In this document: positions 24,501 to 39,500 of the stretch, piece after piece
Position numbering within the stretch: the first letter of the stretch is position 1
Layout of the letters: each line of letters starts with the position of its first letter
Assembly (NCBI RefSeq): GCF_023065955.2
Contig: NW_026622797.1
Coordinates: 58,215,689-58,279,688 of the forward strand
Origin: Ursus arctos
Taxonomy: Eukaryota; Chordata; Mammalia; Carnivora; Ursidae
DNA: 64,000 bases
Reading direction: 5' to 3'
The notes under the pieces: generated by a model
The model's database searches: none
Seen by the model: only the letters and a program-made list of their open reading frames with translations
Told to the model about the DNA's origin: nothing
Position numbers and translations under genes: made by a program

Positions 24501-27500
24501 GAAAACTGGCACTGTTGCTTTAGGGCTTGGTTTCTAATTTGGTATCTGTCAATGATGTTAAATGACAAAATTATTTAAACATTTGTCTTATTGCAGCAAT
24601 TTTAAGGAAAAGTAATACGTTTGGAGATTTAAGTACTTCGTGCCTGAAGTAGATAGAAGATGAAAAACAAACTATAAACATGGGGGGGACATAGGAAATA
24701 CTTTGCTTTGAATAGACCCAGATATCCTTAGGTTCATTGGATTACTATGTATCTGATCTCATCCACTTTTATTTCTCTAGGAATTTGGAGTAGTCTCAAA
24801 TACAAGATTGATTTCTGCTGCTACTTCTGTATGTAAGTGCAAAAAGTATATCCTGCTTTAAGGATGTAATTCTTTAAAAAAGCTCCATAAGACCTTAATG
24901 TTTTTCAATTTAATGAGACCTATGAAAGATTCATTCGGTTTATTAAATCTCCTGTGGTCACATTTATGGCTAGTGTATTTGGCTAAAAATAAAGTTAAAA
25001 TACTAAAATTTTAAAAACCACTTAATAGTATTATGTCCAAGACATTACTTTTAATACTAAAAATGCATAGTAACTATTGTCCAAAAACGTCAACTCAGTG
25101 GTTCTTAATTTTAAATAATAAGGGTAAAGAAAAAACTTATTTTCCAGTTTTATTGTATTTTATCTCTTCATAATGACTAGCCATTGTGTTATTATTGTGG
25201 GTAAACTGTTTCTTTAGTAACTGTAGTGTATGTATTTGATTTGAATTAACGTATTTTGCCTCCATATTGAAAAACACAGTGCAGGGGAGAAAAATGCTGA
25301 CTATAGTAGTCAGCCCTGGTTCTAAGTAGCAGCTGTATAACCTTGAGCAAATTGCTTTACCTCTTGGCTTTAGTTCTTTTTCCAAAAAGATGGGGTTTAG
25401 CTGCCTTGGAGTCATGACATTAAAGGAAATAACCCTGTAGACTAGTAATTGTATAAAATATTGTATACAGGGTATTAACATTATGCTATGCTCCGTCTTC
25501 ATAGGTTAAGCACAAAGGCAGCACCTAACAAAAGATGAAAAATAATGCAGAATTTTTTTTTTAACTTATGTGATCTTGCACAGACGAGGCAGAACATTTG
25601 TTGTGTTTTTAGGTTTGTGAACCAGACTAATTTTCATATTTTTGGGTCATTCCCTTTTCTGAGAAGACTGTAATAATCTAATTCAGACTTTTCCGTGCCT
25701 TATTTTACTCTTCTAAGGATAGCAGAGTAGTAATCAATTTTGCCATAGAATTTAATATAGCGGATACATCACATTGATAAGTATTGAATTGCCCTCTGGA
25801 AAATTGAATTATTAAAAATTCAAAAAGAACTGAAGGAAATCCACCAGAATGTTAGAAGTGCTCATCTGCGAGTAGTGAATTCTAAGTGCCTTATTTTCTT
25901 CATATGTCATTTTTTGTTTTCCAAATTTTTTAGAAGGTGTATATTTTTAAAAGTGAAAATACCGCGGCACCTGGGTGGCTCAGTCGGTTAAGCATCTGCC
26001 TCTTGATTTCAGCTCAGGTCATGATCTCAGGGTCCTGAGATCAAGCCCCACATTGGGCTCTCTGCTGAGTGTGTAGCCTGCTTGAGATTCTCTCTCTTTT
26101 TCTCTCCTCCTGCCCCTCCCCCTGTTCACACATGTGTGTGCTCTCTCTTCCTCTCAAAAAAAACCCAAAATGTAAAATACCTATTACTAAGGTTTATTTC
26201 TCATGCAAAGCCATAAAGTATATTCATAACAGTATTTGGTTACCAATGAGTAGGAAATTGTTACAGTAGAATAGTTTTGTTTATTTCATAAATGTTGTAG
26301 TGTATCATATAGACCCATACAGCTTAGGCTTCAGATTTCAGCTCCTTTGCTTTCTATGTGGCAAATTGAGCAAAATACAATATCCGTGTCTCAGTTTCCT
26401 TATCTGCAAGATGAGGATTAATAATACTTACATCAGAGGGTGGTTGTGAGGATCAAATGAGTTAATACCAGTAAAGCTCTTAGATCAGTGTCTTGCTCCG
26501 TGTCTTAGTTTGCTAGTCCTGCCATACAAAGTGATAGAGATTAAGTGGTTTAAACAACAAAATTATTTTTTCATGGTCTTAAAGCTGAAGTCCAAGATCA
26601 AGATGTCAACAAATTAGTTTCTCCTGAGGCCTCTCTTCCTTGTTTTCAGATGGCCACCTAACGTTATGCTATGTCCTCACATGGCCCTTTCTTTGTGTGT
26701 GTGCGCACCCTTAGTGTTTCTTCCATTTTTAAGGACACTAGTCCTATAGAATTTGTGCCCCACTCTTATGACCACATTTAACCATAAGTACCTCTTAATT
26801 ACCTATCTCCAAATTAGTCACATTGGGGGTTAGGTTTTCAACATTGAAATTTGGCAGGGGCAGGGAGCACAGTTCAGTCCGTAATATTCCGTAAACTTCA
26901 GTACCTACTTATCATCATCATCAATAACAGCATTGTCCTCACTGGAAACACCATATTGGATGCAGTGGTGAATACAAAGATAAATACAAGGAATTTCAGG
27001 GCAATATGAACATAAGACATGCATATACAAATATTAATACAAAAGAAAAAAATAAGTGTCATAAAGAATTAGAGAATGCAGTGAATGTTTTGAGTGGTAA
27101 AAGGTTATTTGTTAGATGAATCTAGAAAGGCTTAAATAGAATTTGGTAAAGAAAGATAGATTTTGAACCTGGGGAAATGTCGGGGAAAGATAGTCTAGGA
27201 ACCAGTTTGGTCAAAAATAGAGAAAACTAATGAGTTACATTCAGTGAATGGTCAGTAAAGAAATAGCTGGGAAAAGTCCTACCTGGCTAAGGCCAGGTAA
27301 TAGAGGGCCTTCATTGAAGACTCTGCAATTTGTTCTGTTGACAGTGGTGGTACGTTTGAAGGCTTTATTTCTCAACATGAGGATAATGGCAGAATTGTGT
27401 GTTAGGAAGGTGAATCTGGCAGCATAATGTAAGATGAATTGGAGGAGAATGTGAGTTGAGGTAGAGTTTAAAGTTTTTCACATGCTACAACATGGGTGAA

Positions 27501-30500
27501 CCTTGGGGCACCTGGCTGGCTCAGTTGGAGTACATATGACTCTTGATCTCAAGGTTGTAAGTTTGATCCCTACATTGGATGTAGAGATTACTTAAAAATG
27601 AAATCTTTTTTTTTTAAGCAAATTTCTTTTCTCAGCATTTTTTTAAAGATTTTTTATTTATTGAGAAAGAGAGAGCATAGAGGGAGAGTGAGAGGGAGAA
27701 GCAGATTCCCCGCTGAGCAGAGAGCCTGACATGGGGCTTGATCCCAGGACCCTGAGATCATGACCCGAGCCGAAGGAATACGCTGAACCGACTGAGCCAC
27801 CCAGGTGCCCTTAAAAATGAACTCTTAAAAAAAAAAAAAAAAAAAAAGGATGAACCTTGAGTACATTAGGGTAAGTGAAATAGGCCAGTCACAAAAAGAT
27901 AAATACTTAATATTATGAATAATCGAATCAACAGAGATAGAAAGTAGAATAGAGGCTATTAGGGTTGGAGGGAGGGGAAAGTAGGGAATTGTTGAATGAG
28001 TATGGAGTTTCAGTTTTGTAAGATGGAAATTCAGGAGGTGGATTGTGGGGATGGTTGCACAATTGTGAATGTACTTAATACTACTGAACTGCATACTTAA
28101 AAATGGCTAAAGATGATAAATTTTATATAATGTGTATCTTACCACAATTTTAAAACCACCTAAAAAAATCCCTCTGAAATACATATAAAACTGCAAATTG
28201 TAGTCCGTGCTGTCACCATAGGGTGCTGTGAGAAATAAAAGTTAACAAGTTTAAAGTAGAAAAATACTATTTTTAAGTTATTGAAGTGACCCAGGTGAGT
28301 ACGAATGAAGGCTTAAAATGATGTCTTAGCCCCCAGCAAGGAGAACAAGCAAGCTAGATTTGCATGATAGAGTGAGCTGGACTTTTGTGAAAAGCAAGGG
28401 TTTAAGAAAAGCCAAAAATGATTTTTGAAGTGTTTTGCCTGGGCATTGGGAAGGTGAAGGTGGTACCAGAAGAGGAGAATAAGTGGGTTCTGAAAAGAGT
28501 TAGATTTAATCTTGGACATTCTAAGTGTAAATATATCAGTAGAACATCTTAGAAACGTGAGGCCAATGATAGAAATATGGGACTTGGTAAATTTTAAGAG
28601 ATGGAGTTGCCTACTGTCTTGTGCTGCTTAGAAGATTAGTACCAAAAAAAAAAAAAAAAAGAAAGAAAGAAAACCTTTGGGTTTGTGATCTTTGAGAGAG
28701 AATGTCACTGTCATTAAACATTATGGGGTAGGGGTTGAAGTCAGATTGCAAAGAACTAAGAAGTGAGTAGGTGCTGAGAAAAGGAGAATCTAACTGTATT
28801 ACAAATACGTGAAATAACCTCAGTGAAGGGGGTGAGGGGAGGTGCTGACATGAGTAACTTTAGGAAGAAGTACAGTCTGTAAGGCTAAAGGCAAAAGGAA
28901 CTGCACATAAACACCATACTCTAGTTAATAAATTTGATACTTAATGTAGGTACAAGTTAACAATTCCGGTACTGCTATACTTGTATCTGGAATTGAACAA
29001 TTCCAGTAAATATATATATCCATGGTAAATGTTGATGTTGAGAGCCAGGTTTCTCACTGCTGGAATGAGAAAAACAAATAAGGAGAGGAGGCCAGAAAGA
29101 TCCACGTAGTGACCAGAGTTAGAGACATCAGTATGAGCTCATGCTTACCTTGACATAAATATACATAAATATTTATAGATACATGAATGTGTGTGTGTGT
29201 GGGTGGGTAGGCGTTGTCAGGTCAGAGGGTCTACAAACAATGACATCCCAGTAGCAATGAGTTCTCCTAGTGTTCAGATCTTTGTTTCTAATACCATTCT
29301 CCAATAAAAGGAGCTAAGTCTCCTTGGAGAAATGACTGGGACAGGGAATATACAAGATAGACCTGGAGCATGGTGCCAATAAGTAAAGAAGTGCTAAAAA
29401 AAATAAAATAAAAAGCCAAAAAACAAAACACCTGCCTTAATGGGGATATGTCAAAGGGACACATAACCCAACTGAAAGAGCTCTCAATGGCCAAAGATAG
29501 AAGAATTTGTACAACAGCAGCAACAACAGTAATACTGGATTATAACCCAAAGTATAAAAAAAATCCGAGTCTTTACTGTTATAAATAATTATTGAATAAA
29601 TGGGGGAGAAGAGACAAATCTCTAATACAGAAGAATTTCATATAATTTATATAGCTAACTATACCTTCAAATAGGGAAAGCATAAATTTCTACTTCTTAA
29701 ATGTTTGTTGTGCATAGTGACTTCCTTCTAATGTGTATATTATGCAAAGGGAAGGGGAAATAATTTTATAGTAGAGAAACCCAACAAACAGTACCTCAGC
29801 TAGGTGATTAAGGTTATTATCAACAGTGATAAATCACTAGTAGTGTGTACCTTTCATGCGATATGATGAAATGGCACTTCACTTCTCTCATCCTTCCTTC
29901 CCAAACCCACAACCCCAGTCTAAACATTAAATAAACATCAGACAAATTCCAGTAGAGGGTCAGGCAACAAAATAATACTTGAGAAAAAAAAAACTTGAAA
30001 AAAAATTAGTACTCTTAAAAACTCCCAAAGTCATCAAAGTCTGGAAAACTGTCACAGCCAAGTGAAATCTAAAGGAGACATGACAAGTAAATGGAAAGTG
30101 GTTTCCTGGATGAGAGCCTGGAACAGAGAAAGGACATTAGAAAAAAACTAAAGAGATTTGAATAAACTGTGGACTTTAGTTAATATATGTTTATATTGGT
30201 TCATTAATTACAACAATGTACCATACTAATATCAGATGTTAATAACAAGGGAAACTGGTGGGGGGTTGTTTTAATCTGTTCCAGCTGCTCTAACAGAATA
30301 CCATAGACTGGGTGGCTTAAACAGTAGGCATTTATTTTTCACAGTTCTGGAAGCTGGGAAGTCCAAGATCAAAGTGTCTGCCTTGATCAGTTCCATGATT
30401 GACCATTTGTTTCCTGGCAAGCAGAAAGCCGCCCTCTCATTGTGCTCTCGCATGGCAGAGAGAGGTTGCTCTTCCTCTTACAAGAACACTAATCCTGTCA

Positions 30501-33500
30501 TGGGGACCCCACCCTTATGACCCCACCTAAACCTAATTAACCCTCTAAATTTGGAGGTGGCTCCAAATCCCATCACACAGGTGTGTGGCTTCAACATGGG
30601 AATTTGGGGGGACGTAAACATTTCAGCCCGTAACAGGCAGTATATGGGAACTCTCTATATGTTATCTTTTCAGTTCTGTAAATTTAAAAATGTTCTAAAA
30701 AATAGTCTACTTTTAAAAAGCAGAGGAATATAATTTGGTAGAGGTTTTATGTGTTTTTGTTTTTAAGAGAAATTTGAGTGTTTTAGTAAGTGATGGGACA
30801 GATTTATTGGAGGAGAAATGGTTAAGGGTGCAAAAAAAAAGTATGAACTGTCGGTTGAGCGGATGAAAAACAAATACACAAGTGATAGAGGTAGCAGTAG
30901 AGAGGAGGGGTGTACTTTCCTCCCAAGTTAGAAAAGGACTAGAAGGTAGAAATTCAAAACACAGAGCTATTTTATCTTGGAGTAGGAGAGAGGTTAACAG
31001 TATGAGGTAAATCTCAGAAAGTTACGTGTCATGGTTTTGGAGTTAGGGATGCAGATTTGTTTTATGTACAGAGATATGTACCTTGTTGAGTAGTTACCAT
31101 TATGTAAGTACCTATTTTACTTGTACACTTTACATCTTGTTTATATCACAAGGATTTGTAAAACTCAGAAATCTTAATATTAGGTATGTTTTCAAATAAA
31201 AGAGAAAGAAAAGGAAAGCTTTTAGTATAAAAGCTTTAGTATATTTAGTATAAATTTAGTATAAATTTCCTAGTGTCAACTTTAAATAGTTTAGGTTTCA
31301 AATCTTGGCAGATGTTACCTATCTAAATTAGTTGTTAGGTTCCTCAGTTTACAAAATAAAACTTTTTGAAAATAAAGTACATAGAATAAATGAAAAAAAT
31401 TTTAATCTCCGTGTGGTCTTAGGCTTTATGCAAATGGAAGGGATCACAGAACAGATCCTCTAGAACATCACTTGATTTAATGAAATGCTGCATCATAGTG
31501 ACTTGAGTACAATTTTCTCAAATAGTAGTACTTAAAGGTGTACACTAATCATTTTCAGGAGATAGAGGATTGATAGCTGACAGTTTTTTCATTTGTTCTT
31601 AGTGACAAAGAATAGTAACTGTATGTATGTGTTTGTGTTTTGAAAGTCCTAGAGAACTTTGCACATATATTTATGCTTTTATTAAAATATATTTTTGATA
31701 AAGAGGTACCTATTTATTATAGAAAGTGCAGATTGGTAAAAAATCCCTAAATCTCAGATGACCACTATTAACATTCTTTGGTTGTATTATCCTTTCAATT
31801 TTTATATATATTTAGAAATATATACATCTATATATTTGAACATATACACAACTTGTGTTCCTTCTAAGCTAAATTTACTGGAAAATAAAACCAATATCAT
31901 TCTAGAGCTGGAAAGATTTTAGAGATGAAAATATCCGGGTGATTTTTTCCCCCGACCCCTTTATTTTTTAAGCAGCAGAATGCTTTTTTAATAAGTATAT
32001 AATTAAAGCTCTCTAATTGTAATATAGATGGGGGCCTAGGGCTTCCCGCCACTTAGTTCTTTCCCCTTGCCTGAAAAAAAAAAAATCTGGGTTCCCTAAG
32101 CATCTCTAAGAGCTCTTACTAAAAGTGATTTAGCCCTTCCTCTAATATTCTACAACTGTGTTAAAGAAATTTTGGTTTAGTTTACTTTTTTCATTTTCTT
32201 AGTTTAAGTCATTTTTTGTTTTCTGCAGTAAAAACTAGATTTTCATATGCCTTTCCAAAGGAATTTCCTTACAGGATGAACCATGTAAGTATATTGTATA
32301 AAATAAAACTACTTGTCAAAGCTGTATATAAAGTAGCTCCATTTTATGTTAGAATAAACTGAATAGTTTCCTATAAATGGCAGTTTCAAATACTACAAGA
32401 ATATAAACTTCAATTCTAAATTAAAGCTAAATTGCTTCTACCTTTAAAAAAGTACTTAATAGCAATGGATATCTACCCTTGGTGCCCATTAAATCACTTT
32501 GAGAATTTTTTAATAATGCTGATATCAGGGCATCTCCAGATCAACTAAAACAGAATTTTTAGGCTTGAGGCCTGGGGACTGGTATTTTCTAAAAGCTCCC
32601 AGGTGATACTAGTGTGTAGCTAGGGCTGAGAACTACTATAATGGAACAATATGAAAACCATATTTGAAACTTGACCTTAATTTAGAAAGTCAGTTTCTAT
32701 TAACATTTTTAATAGGCATGTCCCTTTTCTACCTTGCAAGGGATTTCATCATCCTGTATAAATTGTGTATGTTTCATTTTCAGTATTCTTTCCTTTTATT
32801 GATTTGTAATATAATAAGAGTAACACCTAAGTGGAGATAATTGCATTTTTGCATTTGTTGAGTGAAAAATGTTTTAGAAAATCTGAAGTTTACACAGGAT
32901 ATTTTAAATTAGATTAAATTTAAATTAAATTAAAGAATGCTTATATGAGCTGACTTTTCTATAAGGAGCATAGTCCTTTATAGTCATAATTGCATGCATT
33001 GTATAATAGTAAAAAAGTAATTTTTATTGCACATGTTCATTCTGATATAAACTACTGTGTATATTTTCTTGATTTAAAAAAATTTAGCAAAAATTTGTGA
33101 TACATTACTATGATGTATAAATTGTTATGTAAGACTAAGTAGACTCACTAATTTGTTTCACATTGACATTTATAATCTCTTTTTTTAAAACAGATATTAG
33201 AATGTGAATTCTATCTTTTAGAACTAATGGTAAGTATATTACTTCCTTGTGATTAATAGAGTAAAACTTATTTTCAAATTTAGTGAAGTCAGAAATTATT
33301 TAAAGAAATTCTTTATAGGGAGGTACATTTTAAAGCCATCTAAATGATACATGATGGTGAAATCAGAGTACCTAGTAGCATCATCCCTATATCCTCTCAG
33401 AAGCCTGTAAAATAATTTGTATATCCCACTTAGGATGGGGAAATCCTTCTGTTCTGTAGTAACTATAGTGAAAGGATTGCAAGCAAACGAGTCAGGACAT

Positions 33501-36500
33501 GAAGCCACTGTAAATTATTTGCACAATTTGTGTATGTGTGTGGTGTTATTTAAAGATAGATTATGTCTTTGGCAGAATTCTGCTCCTCCAGTTGGGAATT
33601 ACGGATTTATAGGCTAATAAGAGGTTTCAGTGTGTTGCAGATGTGACACTTTGAGTCTCTAAGGGAATGGATGCTGACTGACTGCCAACCGATTTACCAA
33701 GGTATATTCCAGAGAGAGCACTGCCTTCACTATTACAGTAGAGTTTAGGGCTGCCATACTGCTTGCGTAAGAGAATAAGAGGGAAGCAAGCATGAGTTAG
33801 AGAAATAACGTTTTGAAATACACAATTACAAATCAGTTGGGTAATAATAAGTTTCTGTGTTGTAATAAATCTGTTTTTATACATACACATTTTTTAAACT
33901 GTTTCTAGGATTGTTGCTTGATAGTGTATCATCCTTATAGACCTTTGCTCCAGTATGTGCAGGACATGGGCCAAGAAGACATGTTGCTTCCCCTTGCATG
34001 GTAATTAGAACAGAAGTTATTCATGGTATAAATGTTACTAGCTAGGAAGGTTGACAACTGAATATGAAGTTTAGTATTTTTAGAGTAATTAAACTAGTGT
34101 CCCAAGATACTGTATGTTGAGTGAAATATCTGCTTGTTGAATTTTAATTAACTATATTTATAAATGCTAAATTGATAAGGATCTTTATTCGATTAATATT
34201 TCCACCAAAATTTGATCCTTACAAAAAAAAAAAAAACCAGACTGTTTACATGAAAATTAAGACAGATTATCTTTCAAATAGAATACTTTTTGTTGGTATT
34301 CTGCATATTAATTCATTGGATAATTTCTGGTTTCCTCTGATTTCCTAATTTTTAAAAAATTGGAAAGTTCCTTATTGTAATTTACTATAAGGTTTTAAGT
34401 TTTAAAATCTAGTTAGCTGTAATTTTATCCATTAAAATATGCTTATTCGTTGTCATTTTCATGTATCTTTTTCCCTTGATGTTTCCACCTTTGTATCTAT
34501 CCTTCAGTAACGTAAGAGACATAAATATGTACAAAGATGGGAAATCTGACCCTCTCTGGGGGGTAATGTACAATCATACAAGGTAGTTCTGATTTCAGTA
34601 ATAATATGATTTACATTTCTATAGGAGGATAGTGAATGATACCTACAGAACGGATCTTTGTCTACTGTATCCTCCTTTCATGATAGCTTTAGGTATGTAA
34701 GCATGGTATGCCTTTACTAGTTGAATTGTTATAAGCTTATTTAGGTCATCCCCCGAAAAATTTCACTTTATTATACTTTTACGTTCATATGGTTCATGAA
34801 GTAATAGACTAATCTTTGCATGTGAACTTGTAATAATATGAAATGCAACTTACAGAACTCAGAGTTATTGTCCCTCTCACCCCCTTCTTTTAGTAAGTTT
34901 TTGGTTTTTGTTTTTTTCCTAAGTCATTTAAAATAATTTTGACCAGTGTGTGAATAGAACGTTTTTGTTCAGGAGGAAAAGTTCAGAATTAAGCCTGCTA
35001 ATATTACTCGTAAATTATATAGAATAACTGGGCCTGTCTTTTATTCCCTGAGCCTAGTTAAGTCCTCAGAGGTCTAGTAAAGGGGCTTCTAGTCAGGGCC
35101 TTGCTGGAGGGAGAAGTTAGCTACCATTTTATTTGTGGGATGTAGCATAATGGGTTAAAAGGCAGTCTTTGGACTCAGATGGTCCTAGGTTTAAACTTTG
35201 CTTTCTTTACAATTGTGGGAAAAGTATTTAACCTTTCTGAGTTTGTTTCCTTAATTATAAAATGTTGGGGATACTAACTCCATACAGAATTGTTGCGAAT
35301 ATTAAATGAGATATCTTATAGAACACCAGTAATGCCTCCCGTGTATTAAGCACTTACTAGGTTTTTTCCCATTCTTTTTCCTATTGATGTCTATGATTCT
35401 GTCCTCTTGATTTTCCCCCTATTCTTTTACCACCCAATTTCTGTTTAAATACACAACTTCTTTTAACCTGTACGTACCATTCTCTGCTCCCATTCTTACC
35501 TTTATTTAAGACTTGTCTCAGATATCACCTCTTTAGTGACACCCTCCCCATCCCCAAACTTCCTGCATCACCTTAGTCCGGGATTAGGATGTCTTTTCTA
35601 ATTTACTCTGTGTATGCCCTATTACGGCATTTTCCACTGTATTTTAATTACCTGTTACTATAATTTCAGTTCTTTGGCCTCTCAGTCCCTCTCAGGCCTA
35701 CACCCTACTTTACAGCTTCATTTGACTTGGGTCAACTACTCTGTCAATTCACATTTGAGTTACTATTTACCTGGAATGTCATCCTTCGCAAAATCATATG
35801 GGTAACTAAACCAGGGAATATAACTCCTAAGCTGGTGTGGGCTCAAGGTAGCCAAGCTGCTGGTAGGAATTATATTAGGCAAAATTATGATGTAGATTGT
35901 TGTCTCTGGGTTCTTTTAACTGTTTTTGTTAGTTTATATTGTGTGTAATGTATATATAGTTGACCCTTGAACGACGTGGATTTGAATTGTGCAGGTCTAC
36001 CTATTCACAGGTTTTTTATAATACTGTAAATGTATCTTCTCTTCCATATGCTTGTTTTAGTAACATTTTTTCTCAGCTTACTTTATTATAAGAATACAGT
36101 GTATAATACATACACAAAATATGTGTTAATAAACTATCAGTCAGGCTTCTAGTCAGGAGTAGGTTATTAGTAGTTAAATTTTTGGGGAGTCAAAAGTTAC
36201 CTGCAGATTTTTTTAACTGTAGACGGGTTTGGCACCCCTAAGAATCATGTTGTTCAGAGGTCAACTATAATTACTGTATATAGTGCGTTATGCTTTTTTC
36301 TAAGCTCCATGTGATTATAACACTGAATTTGGTACTGGGGTGCCCAGTGTTCACTTGACTTGATCATGGGCTAATAAAACAGAAGTAACACACTGCTTTT
36401 AATTGAAATACCAAAATATAATCAACGTTGAAATTTATCAGCATATTATTGGCATGTATATGTGTCAAATTGACTTTTGGGTTTATTTTGACCAGTCCTT

Positions 36501-39500
36501 TGTACCATTGTTCAAGATCATTTCCCTGCTCTAGTTTCCTCCTTGGATTTTTTTCCTAACACGCCCTGACTCTCAGAGCAACTGTACCATCCTTAGTATA
36601 CAGCAAGGAGCAGGGGATGTCAAGAACCTTAATACAGAATAGTAATTTTTCTGTCTGTATTAAGTTGATGGGATGGTCATTGGTAACTAATAGGTGAATC
36701 TATGTAATTTTTAACAAGAATATTGGAAAATGCACATGGAAATTTTAAGTGAAAATTTTGTCTTTAGTTCTAAGCCCCTACATTCCCCATTTGTGGTTAA
36801 ACATGGGCCTTTTTCTCTCATTTTCTTTCCAGCTTGTCTACATGTAGCCTGTGTTGTACAACAGAAAGATGCCAGACAGTGGTTTGCTGAGCTTTCTGTG
36901 GATATGGAGAAGGTATTCTTTAAAATTCCCTTAGTTGAGGGGCACCTGGGTGGCTTAGTCGGTTAAGCATCTGACTCTTGATTTTGGCTGTGGTCATGAT
37001 CTCAGGGTTGTGAGATTGAGCCCCATGTCGGGCTCTGCCCTGGATGTCGAGCCTGCTTAAGATTCTCTCTCTCCTTCTCGCCTTTATCCCATTTGCACTC
37101 TGTTTCTCTCTAAAACAAAAATTTTAAAAATTTAAAAATACATTAAAAAACAAAATAAAAATAAAATTCCCTTAAATATAAACTTGAACATTTTAAAGTT
37201 AATATGATGTTTACTTAACATGTCTAAAATCTTATGATGTCCACAAGGCTAAGAAGATTTTTGGTAAAAAATATTAAGAAACATGTTTGGTGAGAAGAGT
37301 TGATGTTGACTGTTCAGGTTATATTTCTCTTTTGGATTTAAACAATACATTTAAACAGAATTGTAAACTTCTGGTTTCTGAGTTGCAAAGCTGCCTCTAA
37401 TTTCCTGGATTATTTTAAAAGCTACTTAGAGACCACTAAATACTACTATAAACTTTTGTAACACAGCCTGTCTCCTGACAAAGTGGGTTTTGCCCTTTTT
37501 CTACCTTTTCTGCTGAAATGCTGATAGCATTAGAATCAATCCAGTGTGAGGTCTACTCAGATGAGAAAGAGGGCTGCTTTGGAAACTGGAGACGACATGT
37601 AGAACTGCCAGTTTTTGAGCACCTTAACTCATGTGTAGTTAACAGAGAACAAAACAATGTCTTTCATGCACCATCTCGCATTACATTGTCGGAGACAGTT
37701 GCCATGAGAGGAGTGTGCTCTGTAGTGGCATACTCCTTCGTGATTTAGGCCTCTGTTCCCGGTACCTTCACTGTTTTGTTTTGGTTTAGGATATTAGCAG
37801 ATAGAAGGGAACTAACTGCAGAGATGGGTAAGGATGGACGGGGTATACATGTTATAAGGTGAGAGGGCAGAAGGAGAAACCTACAGAGCAGTGCGGTAAA
37901 AATACTGCTTTCGAGTTTATCAAGATTATCTAATAGTCTCTGTCCTTGAGTATTCAGATTACATCTTTTCACTGTTTTCTGGAGGATGTGTGTGGTGTAT
38001 ATTCTTTATATACTAAATGTTGCTTGATATTGCCACTGAGAACTTTTCAAATATTTACTTCTAGATTTTGGAAATAATCAGGGTTATTTTAAAACTATAT
38101 GAGCAGTGGAAGAATTTTGATGAGAGAAAAGAGATGGCAACTATTCTTAGTAAGATGCCGAAACCAAAACCTCCTCCAAACAGGTACTTTGTAGACTTTA
38201 ATTATTGATTTCACTTAGTTATATATTTCATATACATTATCATATTTTTCCATAGATTATGTTGTATTATTTTCATGAAATTACTTCCAAAACTTCATGA
38301 TTTATGTAACTTTTAAAAAAATCTGACTTGGCATATTGACAGTGTCTCATTTTAAAAAATACATTAATCTGATTATCTGTTAACTTTTCCTAATGCAGTG
38401 GCAGGTCTCTTACAGGTATCCCTCAACATATGGCTGGCAATATACTGTACGTAAATTTAAACAGAACAGAATTAGGCTAGTTCATCTGAAATTCAGGGAT
38501 AAAGAATTCTGTAGTATCCTGTGTCTGTTTGACTCTGCGACCTACCCCGCTCCACACACACACTGTACTGGCTTTTATCCTGTTTTATAAATTTCAGTAG
38601 CTGTTTTCAAAACCTTAGGTTTTTTATCAAGTTTCAAAACTTGATCTGATATTGTAAAAATAAATAATTTTGGCTCTTGAGCGACCTGAAGATCCATGGC
38701 ACATAGTAACATAATATTGCTACCTATGAATCACTTGTGCTAAAAGGGTTTTCTTTGGTTGTGTTTTATAGGGTCTTTTCATTTAGTTCAGTGGTTCTCA
38801 GCTCTTGCTGTATATCAGATCATTTAGAGTAGGAAAAAAGGTCAGAAGGGAAGTAAAGAAATGCTACCCATCTTAATGATCACGAAAAATAGTTAAGTTA
38901 TATAATGTTAAGATAGATTTGCAGGTCTGATAAGTTAATGTTACCGTTTGGAAAAAATTAATACTTGACTTTTACAAGGAGCTGTTTAAGGCAGTCATTC
39001 AAACAGCTACCTTTGGATGCATTTTTTGCAGAAATTCCCTGAGTGATTCTCCACTAGTGGCAGGGCCTGAAGCTGCAAGATGATGATGGACAAGATAAGG
39101 CAATAATCCTATTGCTACAGTTACTGGTATTTTCAGTTTTAGTCATTTTTATTTTAAGTATTCAGCATTTTCCAGGAAATTGCCATTTTTCTTTCTGACT
39201 TAACAAAAGTTTGCTGTATTTACATGTGATTTTATTTTGACTTTGGACAATAATTTTTTGGGAAGAACACCTCTTGATTTTCATATTTAATAGGAATAAG
39301 ATTTTATATGTAAAATTTTACAGGAAATTTGTTCAGAAGAAGCTCTAATCTCTATGTTGAGTGATACCTGTAATGACAATGAAATCCCATACCCTTATTT
39401 AAATTTTTTGAGTGTATATGGACACTAACTTCCAGAATGCTTGTTATGTGTGAGGGTACCAAGTTACATAAGAATAAAAATATAAAACCAAATGTTAGTC

